Source of the DNA: JABDBK01 sp964453575
GTDB taxonomy: Bacteria > Pseudomonadota > Gammaproteobacteria > DSM-16500
DNA length: 12,094 nt
Direction of reading: 5' to 3'
Assembly: GCA_964453575.1 (NCBI GenBank)
Contig: CAYVRW010000073.1
Location: 1 to 12,094 of the forward strand
Shown here: one piece after another, positions 5,447 through 12,094 of the stretch
Numbering within the stretch: position 1 is the stretch's first letter
Layout of the letters: each line of letters opens with the position of its first letter
The notes under the pieces: model-generated
What the model saw: only the letters and a program-made list of their open reading frames with translations
What the model was told of the DNA's origin: nothing
Database searches by the model: none
Program-made: the position numbers and the translations under genes

Positions 5447-5538
5447 GGTAATGTCTCCTCGTTTAGTAATTGAATAATAAAAATACAGATATTACGGTTA
5501 TTGTTATATAAATGTTCTGTGAAGTGTACGTGTAATTT

Positions 5539-5555
5539 ATTAAGAAAATCTTAAA
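5539..5555 (-). promoter_or_regulatory. PmrA-box-like direct repeat upstream of ank2
   Basis: Read on the - strand this is TTTAAG-ATTTT-CTTAAT, a full match to the enterobacterial PmrA box YTTAAK-N5-YTTAAK. It lies 93 bases upstream of the ank2 start and 26 bases before a possible -10 (TTTATA, 5512-5507). PmrA activates many effector genes in Legionella and Coxiella. The motif is AT-rich and a second full match at 1045-1061 is badly placed, so chance is a real alternative. Confidence 0.3.
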
Positions 5556-5590
5556 TGCATGGCTGACTAAAAGAAAAATACGATGTTCCC

Positions 5591-5618
5591 TTGCCTACAG
5601 GGTGCCTTAGTATATAAA
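5591..5618 (+). promoter_or_regulatory. Predicted promoter of rnr-rlmB
   Basis: TTGCCT (5591-5596) and TATAAA (5613-5618) are separated by 16 bases, 42 bases before the rnr start. Matches to consensus are 4/6 and 5/6. A second AT-rich hexamer (TATAAA, 5637-5642) closer to the gene lacks a visible -35. The assignment is by inspection only. Confidence 0.4.
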
Positions 5619-5660
5619 CTGGGAAAACGTTGTACATATAAAAAATGATGTGGAAAGTAA

Positions 5661-7883
5661 ATGGTAAAAAAATTGACCAAAAAAGATCGTTATGCTGCAA
5701 GAGAAGCTCAAAATTATGAGCATCCTATTGCCAGTCGTGAATATATTCTTGAAATTCTTAAAGAAAGAGGCCGGCCTATTTCGGAACGGCAGCTGCGCAC
5801 AGAATTAAATCTTGAGGGAGAAGAAGCACAAGAAGCCTTAAGACGGCGGCTGCTTGCTATGGTAAGAGACGGTCAATTGCTCCTTAATAGACGTGGTGCT
5901 TATGGGCTTATTGATGAAATGGAGCTTATCCGAGGCTATGTGGTGGGCCACAAAGATGGCTTTGGATTTGTGGTGCCCGAAGATAAAGCAGGTGATTTAT
6001 TTTTAAACGCAAGACAAATGCGAACTGTTTTTCCTGATGATGAAGTGCTGGTTCGTGTTTCCGGTGTGGATAGCCGTGGGCGTAGAGAAGGTATCATCGT
6101 TGAGGTGGTCACGCGTAATACGCATAGTTTAGTGGGTCGATATGTGACAGAACATGGCATTTCTCTTATCGAACCTTCCAACCAACGTATCACCCAAACT
6201 TTATTGGTGCCGCCGGGTGAAGAGGGCGGTGCTTTGCATGGTCAAATGGTGGTGGCCGAAATAACCGAACAACCGACCATGCATACTCGAGCGTTAGGGA
6301 AAGTGATTGAAATTTTAGGCGAGCATATGGCGCCTGGCATGGAAATTGATGTCGCAATCCGCAATCATGAACTTCCGAATGAATGGCCCGATAAAGTATT
6401 GAAAGATGCAAAACAATTTTCGCCGCATGTGACAGAAGATATGTTTGTTAATCGTTTGGACTTACGTGCCAAACCATTTGTAACGATTGATGGTGAAGAC
6501 GCCAAAGATTTTGATGATGCAGTGTATTGTGAGCCTAACCCTAGAGGTGGTTTTACTTTATATGTTGCAATTGCCGATGTCAGTCATTATGTAAAAATCA
6601 ATTCTCCACTGGATAAAGAAGCATTGAATCGCGGTAATTCGGTGTATTTTCCTGGGCGTGTTATTCCTATGCTGCCTGAAGTTTTATCCAATGAATTATG
6701 TTCATTAAAACCCAATGTAAACCGCTTAACATTAGTTTGTGAAATGAAAATCAGTGCGACGGGTAAAATTACCAATTATCGTTTTAAAGAAGCTGTTATT
6801 AATTCACATGCTCGTTTAACTTATAACGAAGTGTATGCAACCATTGCGCAAAACGACCAAGCATTACGCAAAAAACATGAATTATTAGTGCCTCACCTGC
6901 AAGCTTTGTTTGAGGTTTTTCGAACGCTGCAAGCTCTTAGACAAAAACGCGGCGCAATTGATTTTGATTTACCTGAAACAAAAATTATTTTTGGCGAAGG
7001 CCGTAAAATTGAACGTATTGTTGCCTTGGTGCGCAATGATGCTCATAAGCTTATTGAAGAATGCATGTTATGTGCCAACATTTGTGCGGCACGTTTCTTA
7101 CTTAAAAATGAAGCTCAAGGTCTTTATCGTATTCATGAAGGGCCATCTGTAGAAAAACTTGCGGATTTACGTAAATTTTTAGCCGAATTAGGTTTGAAAT
7201 TACCAGGTAAAGAAACACCTACCCCAAGTGATTATGCAAAATTATTAAAAACGATAGAAGCTCGTACCGATGCAACATTGATCCAAACTATTTTATTAAG
7301 ATCGCTAAGTCAGGCTATTTATAGTCCGGAAAACAAAGGCCATTTTGGCTTGGCATTTGATGCGTACACGCATTTTACATCTCCGATACGCCGTTATCCT
7401 GATTTAGTAGTGCATAGAGCGATTCGCGCGATTTTACGCGGTGAATCCAAACCCGGTGAAGTGGATCCTAAATTTCAAGCCTATGGCGAACATTGCTCGA
7501 TGACGGAACGCCGCGCGGATGATGCAACGCGTGAAGCCGTTGATTGGTTGAAGTGCGAATACATGATGGACAAAGTGGGTCATGAGTTTTCGGGTATGAT
7601 TTCAAGTGTCACAAGCTTTGGAATTTTTGTGATGTTGTCTGAGGTCTATGTTGAAGGTTTAATTCATATTAGCGTGCTGAAAAATGATTATTATCTCTTT
7701 GATCCTGTTAAGCATGCATTGATTGGCGAACGATCTGGAAAACGGTTTCGTTTAGGAGATCCTGTAGTCATAAGAGTCGTACGCGTTGATTTAGATCAAA
7801 GACAAATTGATTTTATGATAGCATCTGATGTGGGTGAAGAAAGACAGCATAAGAAAAAAAGGAAAAAGAGCAAAAAAGAATGA
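5661..7883 (+). CDS. rnr: Ribonuclease R, 3'-5' exoribonuclease
   Basis: A 740-residue RNase R (RNB/RNase II superfamily), which degrades structured RNA, mRNA and defective rRNA processively from the 3' end. Domains in order: winged helix (about 25-85), two cold-shock OB folds (about 88-150 and 155-235), the RNB catalytic domain (about 255-600) and an S1 domain (about 640-722). A short Lys/Arg tail follows (KKKRKKSKKE). The magnesium-binding motif IDGEDAKDFDDA places the four catalytic Asp at 277, 283, 285 and 286. Other landmarks are YFPGRVIPMLPE (329-340), HFTSPIRRYPDL (571-582) and TERRADDATRE (615-625). E. coli RNase R has 813 residues; the difference lies mostly in its longer basic C-terminal tail. 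A weak GGAAAG precedes ATG 5661. The stop overlaps the rlmB start by ATGA, the same order as E. coli rnr-rlmB. Confidence 0.97.
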   Translation: MVKKLTKKDRYAAREAQNYEHPIASREYILEILKERGRPISERQLRTELNLEGEEAQEALRRRLLAMVRDGQLLLNRRGAYGLIDEMELIRGYVVGHKDGFGFVVPEDKAGDLFLNARQMRTVFPDDEVLVRVSGVDSRGRREGIIVEVVTRNTHSLVGRYVTEHGISLIEPSNQRITQTLLVPPGEEGGALHGQMVVAEITEQPTMHTRALGKVIEILGEHMAPGMEIDVAIRNHELPNEWPDKVLKDAKQFSPHVTEDMFVNRLDLRAKPFVTIDGEDAKDFDDAVYCEPNPRGGFTLYVAIADVSHYVKINSPLDKEALNRGNSVYFPGRVIPMLPEVLSNELCSLKPNVNRLTLVCEMKISATGKITNYRFKEAVINSHARLTYNEVYATIAQNDQALRKKHELLVPHLQALFEVFRTLQALRQKRGAIDFDLPETKIIFGEGRKIERIVALVRNDAHKLIEECMLCANICAARFLLKNEAQGLYRIHEGPSVEKLADLRKFLAELGLKLPGKETPTPSDYAKLLKTIEARTDATLIQTILLRSLSQAIYSPENKGHFGLAFDAYTHFTSPIRRYPDLVVHRAIRAILRGESKPGEVDPKFQAYGEHCSMTERRADDATREAVDWLKCEYMMDKVGHEFSGMISSVTSFGIFVMLSEVYVEGLIHISVLKNDYYLFDPVKHALIGERSGKRFRLGDPVVIRVVRVDLDQRQIDFMIASDVGEERQHKKKRKKSKKE

Positions 7884-8626
7884 CAGAAAAAAATTTAATA
7901 TTTGGTTTGCATGCCGTAGAAGCATTGTTAACAAAAAAACCTGAGCGAGTCACTCAGCTATATCTTTTAAAAGACAGACAAGATAATCGCATACAAGCCA
8001 TTATTGATCTGGCTAAACAATATCATATCAACATGGAATTTCACTCAAGACATGGTTTAGACCACATGGTGCATCAAGATAATCATCAAGGTGTGGTTGC
8101 TGTCTGTAAAAAAGTCAAAGTTTATGCTGAATCAGACCTTGAAGATATGTTAAGTCAATTGCAAGAACCGGCATTTTTGTTAATTTTAGATGGCGTTCAA
8201 GATCCGCATAATTTAGGTGCTTGTTTACGCAGCGCAGATGCTGCAGGTGTACATGCTGTGATTGCACCTAAAGATAAATCCGTTGGTTTGACGGAAACAG
8301 TTGCTAAAGTTGCAAGCGGTGCTGCTGAGACAGTACCTTTTATTCAAGTCACGAATTTAGCAAGAACCATGCGCTTTTTAAAAGAGCAAAACATTTGGTT
8401 GTTTGGCGCAGCATCCGATGGGAACAAAACGCTTTATCAAGCCGATTTAAATGTGCCGTTGGCATTAGTTTTAGGCGCAGAAGGTGCAGGATTGCGACGA
8501 TTAACGCGCGAACATTGTGATATGCTGTTGACTATTCCTATGCATGGATTTGTAAGCAGCTTAAATGTTTCTGTCGCAACCGGAGTATTTTTATTTGAGG
8601 CATTGCGGCAAAAAAACAATAAATAA
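7880..8626 (+). CDS. rlmB: 23S rRNA (guanosine-2251-2'-O)-methyltransferase RlmB
   Basis: A 248-residue SPOUT-class (TrmH-type) methyltransferase that uses S-adenosylmethionine to 2'-O-methylate G2251 in the peptidyl-transferase P loop of 23S rRNA. Residues 1-75 are the L30e-like RNA-binding domain beginning IFGLHAVEALL. The catalytic trefoil-knot domain carries motif 1 DPHNLGACLRSADAAGV (108-124), the SGAAETVPF segment (146-154), motif 2 ALVLGAEGAGLRRL (195-208) and motif 3 IPMHGFVSSLNVSVATGVFLFE (219-240). All hallmark residues are present and the length matches the E. coli enzyme (243 residues). It is cotranscribed with rnr (ATGA overlap at 7880-7883). No terminator follows; a gene of unknown function begins 23 bases later on the same strand and may share the transcript. 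Confidence 0.96.
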   Translation: MTEKNLIFGLHAVEALLTKKPERVTQLYLLKDRQDNRIQAIIDLAKQYHINMEFHSRHGLDHMVHQDNHQGVVAVCKKVKVYAESDLEDMLSQLQEPAFLLILDGVQDPHNLGACLRSADAAGVHAVIAPKDKSVGLTETVAKVASGAAETVPFIQVTNLARTMRFLKEQNIWLFGAASDGNKTLYQADLNVPLALVLGAEGAGLRRLTREHCDMLLTIPMHGFVSSLNVSVATGVFLFEALRQKNNK

Positions 8627-8649
8627 AACATAAATATAAAGGAGTATGA

Positions 8650-9201
8650 ATGTTTGTATTAAAGTATTTAAAAAAAGAAGATAAACTCGTCGAAGAAATA
8701 GTAGCTGGATTAGATATAAGTGTTTTAACACATTATATTAAAACAAAAGCTGTTTTTAAAACTGGCCTTGAAGCTGGAAAATATAATCTTGCATTACTGC
8801 TTAAGAATAATATAACAGCACAGCAGGAAGAAAAAAATATCAATTACCTTGATCTACAAAAAGATTTTTATATTGCTGCTACCGTTAATGAATATATGGA
8901 AAAACCGAATGATTTTAAATCTTTTTTTGGGATAGCTGATTGCTTCATGAATAGATCTGGCATGAAGCAGGAGCTTATAGAAAATAAAAATTTTGCGAAG
9001 GACGAAATGAGCATACTTTTTAACTTTGTTAAAACAAAATATGAGACTATCGAAATGCCCCAAACGTTACCAGACTACATAAAAAGTGGTTCAGGCTATG
9101 CTTGGGGGTCTTGTAAACTGCACCTTGCGATTAAAAATTTGTTTGATCAGTGTCAGCAAAAGATTTTGGAAGCCGAAAAAAAGCAATCGCCTGTGCCATG
9201 A
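8650..9201 (+). CDS. Hypothetical 183-residue soluble protein downstream of rlmB
   Basis: I do not recognise this protein. It has 183 residues, is rich in Lys, Asn and Asp/Glu, and has no signal peptide or membrane segment. Predicted helices are frequent (KEDKLVEEIVAGLDISVLTHYI, MSILFNFVKTKYETI, SCKLHLAIKNLFDQCQQKILEAEKK). A Gly/aromatic patch GSGYAWGSCKLHL (147-159) is the most distinctive stretch. AAAGGAG at 8638-8644 is a near-perfect ribosome-binding site for ATG 8650. It begins 23 bases after rlmB, so it may be read from the rnr promoter, though its base composition is visibly more AT-rich than rlmB, suggesting a later arrival. It ends seven bases before the convergent ychF stop. Small lineage-specific soluble proteins with Lys/Glu-rich C-termini are often effector candidates in Legionellales, but nothing here proves that. 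Confidence 0.75.
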   Translation: MFVLKYLKKEDKLVEEIVAGLDISVLTHYIKTKAVFKTGLEAGKYNLALLLKNNITAQQEEKNINYLDLQKDFYIAATVNEYMEKPNDFKSFFGIADCFMNRSGMKQELIENKNFAKDEMSILFNFVKTKYETIEMPQTLPDYIKSGSGYAWGSCKLHLAIKNLFDQCQQKILEAEKKQSPVP

Positions 9202-9208
9202 TCGTGAG

Positions 9209-10300
9209 TTAGACATTAAATCTAAAATGCATCACATCCCCATCTCTAACAATATATTCCTTACCTTCCAGACGCCATTTACCGGCGTCTTTGGCTCCTG
9301 ATTCACCTTTGTATTGAATAAAATCATCGAAAGCCACGACTTCAGCGCGTATAAAACCTTTTTCGAAATCAGTGTGGATAACACCTGCAGCTTGTGGGGC
9401 AGTAGTGCCTACCGGTATGGTCCAAGCGCGGACTTCTTTGACACCTGCGGTGAAATAAGTTTCTAAGCCTAATAACTTATAACTTGCATGAATGATACGG
9501 TCTAGACCAGGTTCGCTAAGATTAAATTCAGCTAAAAATTCTGTTTTATCAGCATCGTTTAATTCAGCAATGTCAGCTTCAATAGATGCGCAGACAGCAA
9601 CTACACTTGCATTTTCGCGCAATGCAATTTCATTGACTTGATCAAGCATAGGATTATGGGTAAAGCCGTCTTCAGCAACGTTTGCAATGTATAAAGTAGG
9701 TTTAAGAGTTAATAATTGCAGAGATTTTAAAATAATTTTTTCTTCTTTAGTGTAATTTAAAGTGCGAGCAGGTAACCCTTTATCCAATTGTGCACGTACA
9801 CGCTCGATAAGAGCAGTTTCAGCAATCGCAGCTTTATCCCCGCTTTTAACTTGCTTTTGTAAACGTTGCAAGGCACGTGTCACCGTTTCAAGATCAGCAA
9901 GAGCAAGTTCTGTGTTGATAACCTCGATATCATCCCCAGGTGAAATTTTACCGGAAACATGTGTGACATCATCGTTGATAAAGCAGCGCACCACATGGGC
10001 AATCGCATCGGTTTCGCGAATATTAGCAAGAAACTTATTACCAAGACCTTCACCTTGTGATGCGCCTTTCACTAGACCTGCGATATCTACAAATTCAATA
10101 GTGGTAGGTAGAATGCGTTCAGGTTTAACAATAGCGGCTAATTCTGCTAAGCGTGGGTCGGGCACACCTACTATACCTACGTTAGGTTCAATCGTACAAA
10201 ATGGATAATTTGCGGCATCTACGCCAGCTTTAGTTAAACAATTAAACAGCGTTGATTTGCCAACATTCGGTAAACCTACAATTCCGCATTTGATGCCCAT
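9209..10300 (-). CDS. ychF: Redox-responsive ATPase YchF (Obg-family, OLA1 ortholog)
   Basis: A 363-residue TRAFAC P-loop protein of the Obg family, the same length as E. coli YchF. It binds ribosomes and hydrolyses ATP. Visible motifs are G1 GLPNVGKS (9-16), G3 DIAGLVKGA (72-80) and the altered G4 NVAE (207-210) in place of NKxD, which gives YchF its ATP preference. A coiled-coil/helical insert lies about 130-190 and the C-terminal TGS domain about 279-361 (ETYFTAGVKEVRAWT...). An upstream in-frame ATG at 10336 would add 12 non-conserved residues. ATG 10300 begins the family's usual MGIKCGIVGLPNVGKST and has GGTGG nearby. In many gammaproteobacteria ychF follows pth downstream of prs; here it instead diverges from lolB. 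It ends seven bases from the convergent unknown gene. Confidence 0.97.
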   Translation of the reverse strand: MGIKCGIVGLPNVGKSTLFNCLTKAGVDAANYPFCTIEPNVGIVGVPDPRLAELAAIVKPERILPTTIEFVDIAGLVKGASQGEGLGNKFLANIRETDAIAHVVRCFINDDVTHVSGKISPGDDIEVINTELALADLETVTRALQRLQKQVKSGDKAAIAETALIERVRAQLDKGLPARTLNYTKEEKIILKSLQLLTLKPTLYIANVAEDGFTHNPMLDQVNEIALRENASVVAVCASIEADIAELNDADKTEFLAEFNLSEPGLDRIIHASYKLLGLETYFTAGVKEVRAWTIPVGTTAPQAAGVIHTDFEKGFIRAEVVAFDDFIQYKGESGAKDAGKWRLEGKEYIVRDGDVMHFRFNV

Positions 10301-10367
10301 AAATATACCCACCTTGCTTACAATAAAATGCGACATTATCCTGTGGTTCTGATAATAAATCTAGTGT

Positions 10368-10373
10368 TATACT
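10368..10373 (+). promoter_or_regulatory. -10 element of lolB, implying a leaderless or near-leaderless mRNA
   Basis: TATACT lies only six bases before the lolB ATG (10380), so initiation at normal spacing would begin at or beside the start codon. No Shine-Dalgarno sequence is seen in front of the gene, which agrees with this. The -35 is weak (TGGTTC, 10344-10349, 18-base spacer). Confidence 0.4.
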
Positions 10374-10379
10374 AAATTC

Positions 10380-10988
10380 ATGCGTACACTACTTTTCTTA
10401 AATGTTTTAATGTTAGCCTTCTTACTCGGCGGCTGCTCTACCGTGCAAGAGGCCAGTGCCCCTGCGCAAAATAAACAAACCACGTGGGACAATCGCTCGA
10501 ATTCAGTTGCTAATATTCATAGTTGGAACCTTGAAGGGCAGATTTCTGTGCGAAATCGGGCTAAAAATGATTCCAACAGTGCGAATTTAAAATGGCAACA
10601 AAATAGCCAACATTACACGATGTTATTCTATGGCCCTATGGGCGCAGGTTCGCAAAAACTTTCCGGCGGCCCAGGCAGAGTCGTATTACAAATGGCAAAT
10701 GGTAAAACAGTGACCGCTGCATCACCTGAAGCATTATTAGCTTCTCAGACCGGCTGGCGCTTGCCTGTTTCAAGTTTATACTATTGGGTGCGCGGCTTAC
10801 CTGTGCCAAATGTAGCTGCTGAGAAAAAATTTGATACCTATAATCACCTTACGCAATTACATCAACAAGGCTGGACGATTCAATATTTGCGCTATACAGC
10901 AGTTAATCAAATCGATATGCCTACCAAGATTTTCCTAGATAATCCGCAAATGAATGTGAAAATGATCATTAGTCAGTGGAATATTTAA
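10380..10988 (+). CDS. lolB: Outer-membrane lipoprotein receptor LolB
   Basis: A 202-residue lipoprotein that accepts lipoproteins from periplasmic LolA and inserts them into the outer membrane. Residues 1-18 (MRTLLFLNVLMLAFLLGG) are a lipoprotein signal peptide, with lipobox LGGC and acylated Cys19. Ser20 at +2 is not the Asp inner-membrane retention signal, so outer-membrane sorting is expected. The LolB fold is recognised by SWNLEGQISVR (48-58), LKWQQN, LFYGPMGAGSQKLSGGPGRV (82-101) and ASPEALLASQTGWRLPVSSL (114-133) followed by YYWVRGLPVP. Length agrees with E. coli LolB (207). Divergent from ychF across 79 bases. In many relatives ispE follows, but here a tRNA gene comes next. The start lacks a ribosome-binding site; Arg2 at the head of the signal peptide favours this start over Met11. 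Confidence 0.94.
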   Translation: MRTLLFLNVLMLAFLLGGCSTVQEASAPAQNKQTTWDNRSNSVANIHSWNLEGQISVRNRAKNDSNSANLKWQQNSQHYTMLFYGPMGAGSQKLSGGPGRVVLQMANGKTVTAASPEALLASQTGWRLPVSSLYYWVRGLPVPNVAAEKKFDTYNHLTQLHQQGWTIQYLRYTAVNQIDMPTKIFLDNPQMNVKMIISQWNI

Positions 10989-10996
10989 AACTCCTA

Positions 10997-11025
10997 TTGA
11001 CACGCCCACCTTGAGTCAGCAAAAT
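10997..11025 (+). promoter_or_regulatory. Promoter of tRNA-Gln
   Basis: A perfect -35 TTGACA (10997-11002) and CAAAAT (11020-11025) are separated by 17 bases. They are followed by a GC-rich discriminator (GGCGCC, 11027-11032) typical of growth-rate and stringently controlled stable-RNA promoters. Initiation near 11032 would leave a leader of about ten bases before the tRNA. It begins nine bases after the lolB stop. Confidence 0.6.
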
Positions 11026-11042
11026 AGGCGCCACTCTCATAT

Positions 11043-11117
11043 TGGGGTGTAGCCAAGCGGTAAGGCACCGGGTTTTGATCCCGGCATTCCTAGGTTCGAT
11101 CCCTAGCACCCCAGCCA
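11043..11117 (+). tRNA. tRNA-Gln (anticodon UUG), CCA encoded
   Basis: The 75-base cloverleaf has acceptor arms TGGGGTG (11043-11049) and CACCCCA (11107-11113), discriminator G 11114 and genomic CCA 11115-11117. The anticodon stem CCGGG/CCCGG (11068-11072/11080-11084) encloses loop TTTTGAT with anticodon TTG at 11075-11077, which reads CAA. The T arm is CTAGG-TTCGATC-CCTAG. The U1-A72 end is the usual tRNA-Gln identity feature in bacteria. Position between lolB and prs is conserved in gammaproteobacteria. Confidence 0.97.
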
Positions 11118-11165
11118 TTAAATAATTTATACTATGTTCGAACCTGAATAACCAAGGATCAAACT

Positions 11166-12094
11166 GTGCCTGAAATAATGATTTTTAGCGGAAATGCTAG
11201 CCAAGAACTTGCTGGACGTATTGTTGAACATCTTAATCTTCCCTTAGGAAAAGCTTTAGTAGGCCGCTTTAGTGATGGCGAAACCATGGTTGAAATTCAG
11301 GAAAATGTTCGCGGCCGTGATGTTTTTATCATTCAATCTACCTCTGCTCCTTCCAATGATACGCTCATGGAATTAATTATTATGGCAGATGCGCTGCGTC
11401 GTGCATCAGCAGCAAAAATCACGGCGGTTGTTCCTTATTTTGGTTATGCTAGGCAAGACAGACGAGTACGTTCGGCGCGTGTTCCTATTACTGCAAAAAT
11501 TGTGGCAGATATGATGGCATCGGTAGGTATTAGCCGGCTGGTGACTGTTGATTTGCATGCAGACCAAATCCAAGGGTTTTTCTACATGCCAGTCGATAAC
11601 CTTTATAGCACGCCTATTATGCTTGAAGATGTGCATAAAAATTCATACAACAACATTATGGTTGTCTCCCCCGATGTAGGCGGAGTCATTCGTGCAAGGG
11701 CAATTGCAAAACGTATTCCAGGCGCTGATTTGGCTATTATTGATAAACGCCGTCCACAGCCTAACGAAGCGCAAGTGATGCATATCATAGGTGATGTCAA
11801 AGACAGAGATTGTCTGATTGTAGATGATATTGTAGATACTGCTAGCACGCTTTCCAAAGCAGTCGATGCTTTAAAAGAGCATGGCGCATCTAAAGTAGCT
11901 GCCTATGTCACCCATCCTGTTTTATCAGGCAAGGCCATTGCTAATATTGAAGCTTCAACCCTGGATGAGCTTGTGGTAACCGATACTATCCCTCTAAACG
12001 CACAAGCCCTTAAATGTAAGCGTATACGGTCTATTAGTTTGAGTCATATGATTGCGGAGGCCATTCGACGTATTAGTGGGTCAGGGTCTTTGAG
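11166..12094 (+). CDS. prs: Ribose-phosphate pyrophosphokinase, 3' end outside window
   Basis: PRPP synthetase makes 5-phosphoribosyl-1-pyrophosphate from ribose-5-phosphate and ATP, feeding purine, pyrimidine, NAD, His and Trp synthesis. The window holds 309 residues of about 315. It starts at GTG 11166, with AAGGA at 11154-11158, giving PEIMIFSGNASQELA, which aligns with E. coli MPDMKLFAGNATPELA. Key segments are GRFSDGE (33-39), the ATP-binding YFGYARQDRRVRSARVPITA (91-110), His131 in DLHADQIQGFF, the flexible-loop Lys194/Arg196 in DKRRP, and the PRPP loop DDIVDTAST (220-228). In E. coli that loop reads DTGGT, so Gly226-Gly227 are replaced by Ala-Ser. A TATACT at 11128-11133 may be a -10 for prs; cotranscription with the tRNA is also possible. 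Confidence 0.97.
   Translation, partial: MPEIMIFSGNASQELAGRIVEHLNLPLGKALVGRFSDGETMVEIQENVRGRDVFIIQSTSAPSNDTLMELIIMADALRRASAAKITAVVPYFGYARQDRRVRSARVPITAKIVADMMASVGISRLVTVDLHADQIQGFFYMPVDNLYSTPIMLEDVHKNSYNNIMVVSPDVGGVIRARAIAKRIPGADLAIIDKRRPQPNEAQVMHIIGDVKDRDCLIVDDIVDTASTLSKAVDALKEHGASKVAAYVTHPVLSGKAIANIEASTLDELVVTDTIPLNAQALKCKRIRSISLSHMIAEAIRRISGSGSL

Noticed and set aside
5936..6411. Open frames on the - strand inside rnr, and similar ones inside rlmB, ychF and prs
   Set aside because: They lie entirely within clearly conserved genes on the other strand or frame and have no family-like sequence.

Overview
The window looks like about 12 kb of chromosome from an AT-rich gammaproteobacterium (roughly 40% GC by eye), most likely a host-associated member of the Legionellales (Legionella/Coxiella/Rickettsiella-like). 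This placement is inference. It rests on gammaproteobacterial core genes with typical partners (rnr-rlmB, lolB, tRNA-Gln, prs, ychF), two ankyrin-repeat genes of the kind common as host-directed effectors in that order, and no ispE between lolB and prs.

Left edge (1-954): the 3' end of a VIT1/CCC1-type metal transporter gene converges on, and overlaps by 69 bp, a YqhA-family (UPF0114) membrane protein gene.

Accessory region (about 955-5450): on the + strand lies a tightly coupled ribbon-helix-helix protein plus small two-TM protein pair. An ankyrin gene (ank1) follows on the - strand, then a + strand HigB/HigA-type toxin-antitoxin operon, a - strand AbiEi-type antitoxin with no visible AbiEii toxin, and a second, larger ankyrin gene (ank2, - strand). 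The two ankyrin genes share a repeat style, a 21-nt identical DNA tract and nearly identical terminator stems, so they look like paralogs. Several operators can be read directly: a 15-bp palindrome on the higBA -10, a pair of 25-bp inverted repeats around the abiEi promoter, and a 12-bp palindrome just before the ribbon-helix-helix gene. An 18-bp exact direct repeat brackets the RHH/two-TM/ank1 cassette.

Core region (5661-12094): rnr (RNase R) and rlmB (23S rRNA Gm2251 methyltransferase) overlap by ATGA, and a 183-aa protein of unknown function follows in the same direction. ychF converges on it. lolB diverges from ychF and is followed by tRNA-Gln(UUG) with its own promoter, then prs (GTG start, truncated by the window end about six codons before its expected stop). 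The usual lolB-ispE-tRNA-prs order lacks ispE here.

The strongest candidates for something not yet described are the RHH/two-TM pair, the orphan autoregulated AbiEi, and the arrangement of toxin-antitoxin modules between two ankyrin paralogs. No CRISPR array, insertion sequence or transposase was seen.
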